Positions 1 through 5,874 of a stretch of DNA of 10,346 nucleotides are shown here, piece by piece (the first letter of the stretch is position 1; the number at the start of each line of letters is the position of its first letter). Below the pieces are notes generated by a model. That model searched no databases, was not told the DNA's origin, and worked only from the letters and a program-made list of their open reading frames with translations. The position numbers and the translations under genes are program-made. The stretch is from Candidatus Omnitrophota bacterium. GTDB lineage: Bacteria; Omnitrophota; Gorgyraeia; 2-02-FULL-51-18. The stretch is from the NCBI GenBank assembly GCA_023247935.1, contig JAHFFM010000054.1, forward strand, positions 1 through 10,346, written 5' to 3'.

Positions 1-159
1 AACCATCTTTTCCATTTCCTGGAAATAATTCCGGGAGGCGGAGAAACGGTTTTCCGCGCGCTTGAAACGGAAAGTCGCGATCATGCCCATGGCCTTCGTG
101 ATGCCATGGATATTGTGAATCGCTTTCATCCGTTGGCGGATTTGTCTGAGTGATGCCAT
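1..159 (-). CDS. atpG: ATP synthase F1 gamma subunit, N-terminal part
   Basis: This is the start of the gamma subunit, the central rotating shaft of F1 that couples proton flow through Fo to catalysis in the alpha/beta hexamer. Only the first 53 codons are in the window and the gene runs off the left edge. The N-terminus MASLRQIRQRMKAI followed by HGITKAMGM matches the family pattern MASLRxIRxRIxSVxNTxxITKAM. The ATG at 157-159 is preceded by GGAGAG with a 5-nt spacer, which fixes the start. It lies 27 nt after the atpA stop, in the standard H-A-G order. The stretch after ITKAM reads GMIATFRFKRAENRF, whereas most bacteria have close to KMVAAAKLRRAQ, so this helix is divergent but still amphipathic. 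Identity is secure from sequence plus position. Confidence 0.95.
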   Translation of the reverse strand, partial: MASLRQIRQRMKAIHNIHGITKAMGMIATFRFKRAENRFSASRNYFQEMEKMV

Positions 160-186
160 ATCTTCTCTCCGTACGCCCTTACAGAG

Positions 187-1725
187 CTATCCCTTTAGAA
201 ACTGCGCCTTAAATTCGCTGGCAGCGCGGTCCAAGCGCTGCGTCAGAGAATCCGTCAGTTCTTTATTTTTATCAATTTCATTCACCACGTCCGGGTATTT
301 CTCTTTGAGAAATTGATGAAATCCCTTTTCAAACGCCTGTACTTTTTCCAAGGGCACGTCATCGATGGCGCCCTTTGTGGCGATATAAATAATACTGACC
401 TGCTGAGCCAATGAATTCGGCATGTACTGGCCTTGCTTCAAGACTTCCACTAAACGCGAGCCGCGATTCAACTGGTCACGCGTGGATTTGTCCATATCCG
501 AACCAAACTGCGCGAAAGCTGCGAGTTCACGGTATTGCGCCAAATCCAGACGAAGTTTTCCGGCCACTTTTTTCATGGCTTTTGTTTGCGCGTTGCCGCC
601 GACACGGGAAACAGAAAGACCCACGTTCACAGCAGGCCTGACGCCTGAATAAAACAAATCCGTTTCCAAATAAATCTGACCGTCCGTGATGGAAATGACG
701 TTTGTCGGAATGTAGCCCGACACGTCACCGGCCTGGGTTTCAATAATAGGAAGCGCGGTCAAACTGCCTCCCTTCAAATCATCACGCATTTTGGCGGCAC
801 GCTCTAAAAGACGGGAATGCAAATAAAATACGTCTCCCGGAAACGCTTCACGTCCCGGAGGACGGCGAAGAAGAAGCGAAAGTTCGCGATACGCGGCGGC
901 ATGCTTAGTCAAATCATCATAAATCGCAAGCGCATGCATGCCGTTGTACATAAAAAATTCTCCGACCGCGGCGCCGGAATAAGGGGACAAATACTGCAAA
1001 GTCGCGGCCACATCCGCTGGCGCGCTGACCACCACGGTGTATTCCATGGCGCCATATTTCTCAAGTGTTTTCACGACGGAAAGGACAGTGGATGTTTTTT
1101 GGCCGGTGGCCACATACACGCAATAAACGTCTTTTCCTTTTTGGTTAATGATAGTGTCAATCGCGATCGCGGTTTTGCCTGTTTGGCGGTCGCCGATAAT
1201 CAACTCGCGCTGCCCACGGCCGATGGGAATCATGCCGTCAATGGCTTTGATACCCGTTTGCAAAGGCTCTTTGACCGATTGGCGGGAAAGAACGCCCGGC
1301 GCTTTGAATTCAATGGGACGAGTCTCCGTGGAAACGATAGGGCCTTTGCCATCCAGCGGACGACCCAGAGGGTCAATTACGCGGCCTAAAAGACCTTTGC
1401 CTACGGGAATGCTGGCGATACGATTGGTGCGCTTGACCGTGTCCCCTTCTTTAATGCCTTTGCCTTCGCCACAGAGCACCACACCCACATTGGATTCTTC
1501 AAGATTGAGCGCGATTCCAAGCTCACCCGGCCCGCCGGAGGCGGGTCCTCCGCTGGCGGAAAATTCCAAAAGCTCACCGGCCATGCAATCATCCAAACCA
1601 TAAACGCGCGCAATTCCGTCGCCAACGGACAAAATCGTGCCCATGGATTCCATTTTAATACCGGTTTCAAATTGCTTGATTTCCTGCTTCAGAATACTTG
1701 TGATTTCTTCGGGTCTTAAGGCCAT
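187..1725 (-). CDS. atpA: ATP synthase F1 alpha subunit
   Basis: This encodes the non-catalytic nucleotide-binding alpha subunit, three copies of which alternate with beta in the F1 hexamer at the cytoplasmic face of the membrane. It has 512 residues, normal for the family. Visible signatures are the N-terminal beta-barrel (about residues 25-100), the P-loop GDRQTGKT at 178-185, a Walker B region ending IYDD at 268-271, RRPPGREAFPGDVFYLHSRL from 288, and SVSRVGG with arginine 374 in the position of the alpha arginine finger. The start at 1725 has AGGAG just upstream, overlapping the atpH stop. One oddity is that residues 56-65 (SASGGPASGG) interrupt the usual ELLEF-PG-GxALNLE pattern. That insertion is encoded exactly by a tandem palindrome, described separately. 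All the catalytic-core motifs listed remain intact, so the protein is probably functional. Confidence 0.98.
   Translation of the reverse strand: MALRPEEITSILKQEIKQFETGIKMESMGTILSVGDGIARVYGLDDCMAGELLEFSASGGPASGGPGELGIALNLEESNVGVVLCGEGKGIKEGDTVKRTNRIASIPVGKGLLGRVIDPLGRPLDGKGPIVSTETRPIEFKAPGVLSRQSVKEPLQTGIKAIDGMIPIGRGQRELIIGDRQTGKTAIAIDTIINQKGKDVYCVYVATGQKTSTVLSVVKTLEKYGAMEYTVVVSAPADVAATLQYLSPYSGAAVGEFFMYNGMHALAIYDDLTKHAAAYRELSLLLRRPPGREAFPGDVFYLHSRLLERAAKMRDDLKGGSLTALPIIETQAGDVSGYIPTNVISITDGQIYLETDLFYSGVRPAVNVGLSVSRVGGNAQTKAMKKVAGKLRLDLAQYRELAAFAQFGSDMDKSTRDQLNRGSRLVEVLKQGQYMPNSLAQQVSIIYIATKGAIDDVPLEKVQAFEKGFHQFLKEKYPDVVNEIDKNKELTDSLTQRLDRAASEFKAQFLKG
1531..1560. repeat. Tandem 15-bp palindromes inserted in frame in atpA
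   Basis: Two adjacent 15-bp palindromic units make up this 30-bp block. Read on the coding strand they are TCCGCCAGCGGAGGA and CCCGCCTCCGGCGGG. The second has a perfect 6-bp stem around a 3-nt loop and the first is an imperfect version. Together they fit a consensus YCCGCCNNCGGMGGR. The block is exactly ten codons and encodes SASGGPASGG between EF and PG of the alpha-subunit beta-barrel, where typical family members have no such residues. It looks like a REP-like palindrome that was inserted or expanded in frame. The palindromy is seen directly; the insertion claim rests on remembered family sequences. Confidence 0.7.
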
Positions 1726-1733
1726 ATACTCTC

Positions 1734-2291
1734 CTAAATGCTATGAATCTTAGTCAGCTCTTTCTTGATGGAAAAAATTCTATTGGCAACCGTATCATCA
1801 ATCACCTTGTTGCGTATTTTCACCGAGACTCCACCGATAAGCGACGGGTTCACGAAATTTTTTACCGTAATTTTATAACCGGCGATTTTCTCAAGCCGGT
1901 TTACGATAGCTTGCCGCGCTTCGGGTTTCAAATCCACCGCTGAATGAATCTCGGCTACTCCCTGCCCCTGCGCCTCATCCGAGATTTTTTTGAATTCCAG
2001 ACAAATTTGGTGAATCAAATAAAACCGGTTCTTTTTAAACAACACGAGAAGAAAATTCAATAAAAGCGAATAAACCCGGTTGTCGTCTGACGCGTAAATG
2101 CGGCCCAATAACTTCTTTTTTGAAGCAAGGTCAATGCTGGGATTGGTTAAAAATTTCTCCAGACTCGGTTCCCCTTTAAGCGCCGCGGAAATAGACTCAA
2201 GCTCCGCCTCCGCCTCTTCGTCTTTGCGTATTTCCCAGCAAAGTTCGAACAAAGCCTTGGCATACCGCTGGGCAGCGAGAATATCTTTCAC
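1734..2291 (-). CDS. atpH: ATP synthase F1 delta subunit (OSCP)
   Basis: This is the delta subunit, which caps the top of F1 and joins it to the b-subunit stator. The chosen start is the GTG at 2289-2291, giving 185 residues that begin VKDILAAQRYAKALFE, the expected first helix of this family. The reading frame stays open further upstream, but that extension overlaps atpF in another frame and has no family resemblance. The C-terminal region shows the conserved pattern NPSLIGGVSVKIRNKVIDDTVANRI, broken here as NPSLIGGVSVKI then RNKVIDDTV. Only one base separates the atpF stop (2293-2295) from this GTG, and GGAGAGGG lies just upstream, which points to translational coupling. It is followed eight bases later by atpA. 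Confidence 0.93.
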   Translation of the reverse strand: MKDILAAQRYAKALFELCWEIRKDEEAEAELESISAALKGEPSLEKFLTNPSIDLASKKKLLGRIYASDDNRVYSLLLNFLLVLFKKNRFYLIHQICLEFKKISDEAQGQGVAEIHSAVDLKPEARQAIVNRLEKIAGYKITVKNFVNPSLIGGVSVKIRNKVIDDTVANRIFSIKKELTKIHSI

Positions 2292-2292
2292 C

Positions 2293-2790
2293 CTACACCC
2301 TCTCCAATTCTTTAATAAATTTATCCACCATTTTTTCATGCTCGCGCTGATCCAGTTTTTCACGCATGATTTTTTCGGTGATAAGGCTGGATAATTCCAC
2401 GATGTCATTGCGCATAGTCAAACGCGCTTTGGCGATTTCCTGCTGAATTTCGGATTGCGTGCGGTCAAACATTTTTTGAGCGTCCTGACGCGCTTTTTCC
2501 TGAATGTCCTTGGCCAGCGTTTGACCGATGGCCGAGGCTTCCTGAATGCGTTCGCGCGCTTCCTGCTCAATATGGTCTAAGCGCTTCCTATAATCCTTCT
2601 CAAGCGACTCCATTTCCCTGCGCTTGTTTTCAGCCGCTTGAATCTCATCCTCAATATGCTTACGCCGGGCGTCAATGGCTCCCAAAATCGAGCCGAACGC
2701 GTATTTTTTCAAAATAAAAAATACGATCAAAAAACCCAGAAGCTGGGTGACGATCTCCGGAAGATAGCTTTTTAGGACTTCCAGGTTCAT
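2293..2790 (-). CDS. atpF: ATP synthase Fo b subunit
   Basis: The b subunit forms the peripheral stalk that holds F1 still against the membrane sector. The 165-residue protein starts MNLEVLKSYLPEIV. It has one N-terminal membrane helix (about residues 13-30, rich in L, I, V and F) followed by a long charged helix beginning KKYAF. The rest is strongly alpha-helical and rich in E, K, R and Q with almost no glycine, as expected for the right-handed coiled-coil dimer. The ATG at 2788-2790 overlaps the atpE stop as ATGA and has AGGA upstream. The frame is open for another 22 codons upstream, but those overlap atpE and are not family-like. Only one b-type gene is present, so the stalk is probably a homodimer. 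Confidence 0.95.
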   Translation of the reverse strand: MNLEVLKSYLPEIVTQLLGFLIVFFILKKYAFGSILGAIDARRKHIEDEIQAAENKRREMESLEKDYRKRLDHIEQEARERIQEASAIGQTLAKDIQEKARQDAQKMFDRTQSEIQQEIAKARLTMRNDIVELSSLITEKIMREKLDQREHEKMVDKFIKELERV

Positions 2791-3017
2791 ATTTTTCCTG
2801 AGAGACTGAACACAACGATAAGCGCGTAAATCGTGAGCGCTTCGATAAGTGCGCAACCCGCGAGCATGTTGACAAGGATTTTACCGGAAGCTTCAGGCTG
2901 TCTGGCGGTGGCTTCCATGGCTGCTGCCACGGCTTTGCCAAGCGCTAAGGCGGAACCAAATGCGGCGATCGCCAGGCTGAGCGGTAAAAAAATAGATAGT
3001 CCGACTTGTGGATTCAT
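2787..3017 (-). CDS. atpE: ATP synthase Fo c subunit
   Basis: This is the 76-residue proteolipid that assembles into the rotating c-ring. It folds as two membrane helices joined by the conserved polar loop ARQPE. The ion-binding glutamate is in helix 2 in the context CALIEALTIY. The residue after this glutamate is alanine rather than serine or threonine. The helix-1 position that is glutamine in sodium-binding rings aligns with leucine, so a proton-type ring is predicted. The helix-1 packing motif, usually GxGxGxGxG, aligns here as AxGxAxAxG. AAAGGAG upstream of the ATG is among the strongest ribosome binding sites in the operon, consistent with the many copies of c needed. The stop overlaps the atpF start. 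Confidence 0.96.
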   Translation of the reverse strand: MNPQVGLSIFLPLSLAIAAFGSALALGKAVAAAMEATARQPEASGKILVNMLAGCALIEALTIYALIVVFSLSGKI

Positions 3018-3044
3018 AATGATACAACTCCTTTTTTAGGTTGA

Positions 3045-4331
3045 TTAGTGGGTAACACCCTGTTCCACGACATGCTCCTTTGAGCCGTGTTCATGCTCGT
3101 GCTCATGAGGCAGCATCATCGCGATATAAATCGTACTGAGCAGCGTGAAAACAAATGCCTGAATCACGCCGACCAGAATTTCCAAAAATAAAAACGGAAA
3201 ATGAATAGGAATTCCCGCCGGAATTTTAAGGCTTTTTAGCATCGAAACGCCCATGCCCAAAAACACGGCCAAAAGCAAATGCCCCGACATAATATTGCCG
3301 TAAAGACGGAATGTCAACGAAAGCGGTTTAATGAATTCTCCAAGCACATGAAGCGGAAACATCAAAGGCGCCATGATCCATCCAAAAGCGTCCCTCGGAC
3401 TTCCGCACAAATGCAAAAAATAACCCACCGGCCCGTTTTTCGAAATTCCAACCCATTGCACATAAAGAAAAACGCAAATTGTGATGGGAATCACGGAAGT
3501 GATGTAGGCTAAAATCGAATTTTGCAGAGGAAAAAGACCCAAAAGATTGGATATTAGAATATAAATGAAAAGACTTCCCAAAAAAGGCGTATAAGCGCGG
3601 CCTTGCGGTCCGATCACGCCTTGAACCAAGCTGTCCAGGCCCGAGATAATCATTTCCATGAAACCCTGAAAACGCCCCGGAACCCGTTGAATATTCTTAG
3701 AAACCGACAAAGAAAGAAAAGCGATGATCAAAACAACCATTAAAGTAAAAATCGCTTTTTCCCATCTCATCAGAAAATCTGAAAATGGAGAAGGCGCGAA
3801 AACCTGCGCTAAAAGCGACACCCAATTAATGGTTTGAGGATGCCCGTGACCTTCATGAGCCTCTTGTGTCGAAGCATGAACTTCATGAGTTTCGGAAGCG
3901 TAGCAGACGGACGGAGCATGATGCGTCATGGATAAACTACAAAATAAAAACAAAACCGATACCGCCGAACGCGCGACTTTTTTCTGCGCCAGCCAAGACA
4001 CGCCGAGTGCCAGAAAAAACAAACTCATGCCGGTTAAAATGCTTTCCATAGGAAAATAACGCGTCTTTAAAATAAAAAATCCCGCCAAATAAATCGCAGG
4101 AAATTTCAAAACCGTCAAAAGCAGCAAGCGGCCGGGATGTTTCGGAACATTGATCAACATGCTGGCTTCAAGCAGTTTATATAGGAAGAAGACATTCAAA
4201 AACATCCAGCAGGACGCGGTGATGACGCCAAAAGCCCACGCAAAATGCCTGAGCGCCATGCAAATAACGGCAACAATTATGGAGAACAAAAAACCAAAAA
4301 AAGCTATTTTGTCAAAAAAACCTTTTTGCAT
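3045..4331 (-). CDS. atpB: Fused ATP synthase subunit I and Fo a subunit
   Basis: This single 428-residue frame carries two proteins that are normally separate. Residues 1-117 resemble AtpI (ATP synthase subunit I), with four predicted membrane helices near 9-26, 30-51, 69-89 and 94-115. Residues about 118-145 look like a signal peptide (KKVARSAVSVLFLF through SVCYA). Residues 146-166 are histidine-rich, and 170-428 are the a subunit that forms the proton half-channels. The essential arginine is R342 in LSLTFRLYGN, and Q391 lies in IQAFVF. The C-terminus is again histidine-rich (PHEHEHEH). The ATG follows the atpZ stop with no gap. A stop-to-stop check shows no break between the two halves. 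An internal start for AtpB alone at M135 or at GTG codon 111 is possible, but neither has a clear Shine-Dalgarno sequence. Confidence 0.9.
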   Translation of the reverse strand: MQKGFFDKIAFFGFLFSIIVAVICMALRHFAWAFGVITASCWMFLNVFFLYKLLEASMLINVPKHPGRLLLLTVLKFPAIYLAGFFILKTRYFPMESILTGMSLFFLALGVSWLAQKKVARSAVSVLFLFCSLSMTHHAPSVCYASETHEVHASTQEAHEGHGHPQTINWVSLLAQVFAPSPFSDFLMRWEKAIFTLMVVLIIAFLSLSVSKNIQRVPGRFQGFMEMIISGLDSLVQGVIGPQGRAYTPFLGSLFIYILISNLLGLFPLQNSILAYITSVIPITICVFLYVQWVGISKNGPVGYFLHLCGSPRDAFGWIMAPLMFPLHVLGEFIKPLSLTFRLYGNIMSGHLLLAVFLGMGVSMLKSLKIPAGIPIHFPFLFLEILVGVIQAFVFTLLSTIYIAMMLPHEHEHEHGSKEHVVEQGVTH

Positions 4332-4562
4332 TTACTTCTCTTTCCAAACCCGCTTTAAAAGCTGATAAATCTCACGAGCTGAGGCGACAAACCCCAGGAC
4401 CAGAAAAACTAAGGTGAACCACGGAAATAGCTGAAACTTCTTATCGATCCAATTACCCGCAAAATAACCGATAAGTGGACCTAAAACAAGCAGGACCGGA
4501 ATTGCTGTAACTGCTCCTAATCGCTCAACTTGTGAATAAAAATCTGTCTTATTTTCAGACAT
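4332..4562 (-). CDS. atpZ: AtpZ-family small membrane protein
   Basis: This 76-residue protein has two membrane helices (about residues 16-35 and 46-62) around the motif GPLIGYFAGNWIDKKF, which is typical of the AtpZ/AtpI-like family found at the start of many ATP synthase operons. Members have been linked to divalent-cation transport and to assembly or stability of the enzyme together with AtpI; that role is family knowledge, not visible here. It is the first gene after the promoter at 4584-4612, and its stop abuts the next start as TAAATG. The ribosome binding site is weak (GCGGAA), and the predicted leader is only about 15 nt. Since AtpI is fused to subunit a immediately downstream, the ancestral order atpZ-atpI-atpB is preserved. 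Confidence 0.85.
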   Translation of the reverse strand: MSENKTDFYSQVERLGAVTAIPVLLVLGPLIGYFAGNWIDKKFQLFPWFTLVFLVLGFVASAREIYQLLKRVWKEK

Positions 4563-4583
4563 TAGTTCCGCTGGATGCGGCTC

Positions 4584-4612
4584 ATTCTAACAAAGGCCTT
4601 TGGTGAAGTCAA
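4584..4612 (-). promoter_or_regulatory. Sigma70-type promoter of the ATP synthase operon
   Basis: On the minus strand TTGACT (4607-4612) and TAGAAT (4584-4589) are separated by exactly 17 nt. Each hexamer is a five-of-six match to the consensus TTGACA and TATAAT. The site lies in the 66-nt gap before atpZ, with a predicted transcription start near 4577. This supports the ATP synthase genes as a separate transcription unit, although no terminator is evident before it and read-through from upstream is possible. Confidence 0.75.
4591..4602. promoter_or_regulatory. Perfect palindrome in the promoter spacer, possible operator
   Basis: CAAAGGCCTTTG is a perfect 12-bp palindrome located wholly between the -35 and -10 hexamers of the ATP synthase promoter. 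A dyad in this position could bind a regulator that blocks or remodels RNA polymerase. It could also be chance, and nothing here identifies a regulator. Confidence 0.35.
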
Positions 4613-4628
4613 CCGCTCAAAAAAGGGC

Positions 4629-5033
4629 TTAATCTTCGACAAATTTACCCGACTTCTCATCGTATTTGTAATCGCCTTTTTCAAGCTTTAGAGGGTCCAG
4701 GTGAAACGATTCGGCAAGAGATTTTCTCATTTCTTTGAGTTGATTGGTTTCGCCGTCCAATTGTTTCTTAAGTCTGGCTACCCATTCTTCCTGAGCTTTA
4801 ATGGCGGTTAATTTTTTGGAAGCTTCGGAGTCCACGGGCTGGGCCGGAGCAGTGACGGCCGCGTCTTTTGCAACAAACGACTCTTTCATCGTCTCTTTGA
4901 CCGGCTTCGCGGCCCAAGTGGATTTTACTTCCGTTTTTCCTGAATGCGCTTCTTGTTCTGAAATTTTGTCAGCCGCTTGAGCGATTGAAACAGACATTCC
5001 CATTATTAAAAAAAACCAAACTGTTTTTTTCAT
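4629..5033 (-). CDS. Small exported coiled-coil protein, function unknown
   Basis: I do not recognise this 134-residue protein. It starts MKKTVWFFLIMGMSVSIAQA, a classic Sec signal peptide with likely cleavage after residue 20. A low-complexity linker rich in K, A, T and V follows (about 21-72). Then comes a charged helical segment (about 73-115, KAQEEWVARLKKQL onward) that could form a coiled coil, and a lysine- and aspartate-rich tail. GGAGG stands five bases before the ATG, so the start is well supported. It is the last gene before the ATP synthase promoter and lies 12 nt after another small exported gene, probably in the same transcript as the pilin genes. A periplasmic role linked to the pilus is a guess from position only. 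Confidence 0.75.
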   Translation of the reverse strand: MKKTVWFFLIMGMSVSIAQAADKISEQEAHSGKTEVKSTWAAKPVKETMKESFVAKDAAVTAPAQPVDSEASKKLTAIKAQEEWVARLKKQLDGETNQLKEMRKSLAESFHLDPLKLEKGDYKYDEKSGKFVED

Positions 5034-5045
5034 TCTATCCTCCGG

Positions 5046-5342
5046 TTAGGAACGGTTAGTATCTTTTGCAGCCCGCATATTCGCGGATTTTACTTCATCA
5101 CGTATTTCTTTTAAAAGATCTATCATTTGAATGTTCTGATAATAAAGCGCCTTAAAATCCGCCTGTTGATAAATCATGTCGCTCGCCGCCAAGTCATGAG
5201 CCTCTTGAGCCTTCTGCTCTGCGGTCTCAGAGCTGAAATCTTCCCCGAAAACGATTCCGGTCAAACTAAAAAAACCCAAACTAAAAACAATAAAAAAAAT
5301 TCCAAGGCCGCGACGGACGACTCGATTATCTATTTTCCTCAA
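5046..5342 (-). CDS. Small membrane or exported helical protein, function unknown
   Basis: I do not recognise this 98-residue protein. It has a basic N-terminus (MRKIDNRVVRRG), a hydrophobic segment at about 12-32 that could be a signal peptide or a membrane anchor, and then a predicted helical region rich in A, E, Q and D (about 38-90). The start is TTG at 5340-5342, supported by GGAG five bases upstream; the next methionine is far downstream and would remove the hydrophobic segment. It follows the stop of the PilV-like gene by 13 nt. Like its downstream neighbour it is short, exported and helical, so the two may act together, but no domain supports a function. Confidence 0.68.
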   Translation of the reverse strand: MRKIDNRVVRRGLGIFFIVFSLGFFSLTGIVFGEDFSSETAEQKAQEAHDLAASDMIYQQADFKALYYQNIQMIDLLKEIRDEVKSANMRAAKDTNRS

Positions 5343-5355
5343 ATTGTCTCCAATG

Positions 5356-5874
5356 TTAGCTTGCAGAAACTGTTTTTACCTGATCCCACATCATATCTTC
5401 AATCAAAGTGACAAGTGTAATCATTACTTTTTCGGGCTGCCCGTCTTTGAATACTTTTACCCTGACCTCCAAAGGATCCGTGTCTTCAACGACTTCCCTT
5501 TGGACGCGCCATTTCCCATGATTGATTTCATAAGGTTCTTTTTCCAAAGGCGGAAAAATTTGCACCCCGATGGCTTTAATCTGCTCCTTGGTCATGTTCA
5601 AGTTAATGGTTCTTTCCATCTCGGATTGAGCCAAATTCATGGCCGTGATCCGATCCAGATTTTCACTGGTGAAAAAAAGCGAATTCGAAAAAAGCTGCAT
5701 CACGGGTACAAAAAGCAAAGCGATGACCGTGAGAGTCATCAATATCTCAATAAAAGTAAAACCTTCTTTACGAAGGACGAGGGACGAGGGACGAGGGACG
5801 AAAAAAACACGGCTAGGGCTGCTTCGTCCTTCGTCCTTCGTCCTTCGTCCTTCGTAAGTTGACTTATAACACAT
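5356..5874 (-). CDS. PilV/GspI-like minor prepilin with repeat-derived leader
   Basis: This 172-residue protein is a type IV prepilin or pseudopilin. After residue 38 it has the prepilin peptidase site KEG|FTFIE with the required glutamate at mature position 5, followed by the hydrophobic helix ILMTLTVIALLFVPVM. The rest is a small globular domain. Pilins of this class are processed by PilD-type peptidase and assembled at the tip or base of a pilus or secretion pseudopilus. I chose the ATG at 5872-5874, which overlaps the preceding gene by 11 nt; another ATG at 5905-5907 is possible. The leader is very long (38 residues against about 6-15 usually), and residues 6-35 are encoded by a hairpin repeat that contributes a DEGRRTK-like and RPSSLVL-like peptide. 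No alternative start was seen after the repeat. Confidence 0.85.
   Translation of the reverse strand: MCYKSTYEGRRTKDEGRSSPSRVFFVPRPSSLVLRKEGFTFIEILMTLTVIALLFVPVMQLFSNSLFFTSENLDRITAMNLAQSEMERTINLNMTKEQIKAIGVQIFPPLEKEPYEINHGKWRVQREVVEDTDPLEVRVKVFKDGQPEKVMITLVTLIEDMMWDQVKTVSAS
5768..5857. repeat. Heptamer hairpin element, copy 1
   Basis: This 90-bp inverted repeat has two 34-nt arms (5768-5801 and 5824-5857) around a 22-nt loop. Its termini are TTACGAAGGACGA and TCGTCCTTCGTAA. Each arm is built from a 7-nt unit (GGGACGA on the left, TTCGTCC on the right). All arm positions pair in the plus-strand sense if G-U is allowed. It lies wholly inside the leader-encoding part of the PilV-like gene. The left arm is identical over 34 nt to that of the copy at 6223-6310. 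Confidence 0.92.

Noticed and set aside
87..109. Inverted repeat CCATGGC ... GCCATGG in atpG
   Set aside because: It is short and sits within codons for the conserved gamma N-terminus, so it is probably chance.
817..1389. Long plus-strand open frame opposite atpA
   Set aside because: It is antisense to a highly conserved gene, has no ribosome binding site or family resemblance, and arises from the codon bias of atpA. Other plus-strand frames in the window, such as 9078-9686 and 7539-8075, were rejected for the same reason.
2787..3017. Sodium-driven c-ring
   Set aside because: The glutamine in helix 1 and the Ser/Thr after the binding glutamate, both needed for sodium coordination, are missing.
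3978..3983. Programmed frameshift at the A6 run joining AtpI and AtpB
   Set aside because: The frame is continuous without a shift, and the sequence downstream reads as a sensible signal-like segment in the zero frame. In the zero frame the run does not match the usual X XXY YYZ slippery phase.
4563..4628. Terminator between the pilin cluster and the ATP synthase operon
   Set aside because: There is a T-run shortly after the upstream stop, but I could not find a stable stem directly before it.
5768..5857. Rho-independent terminator
   Set aside because: The stem is long and moderately GC-rich, but no U-tract follows it on the coding strand, and it lies inside an open pilin frame.
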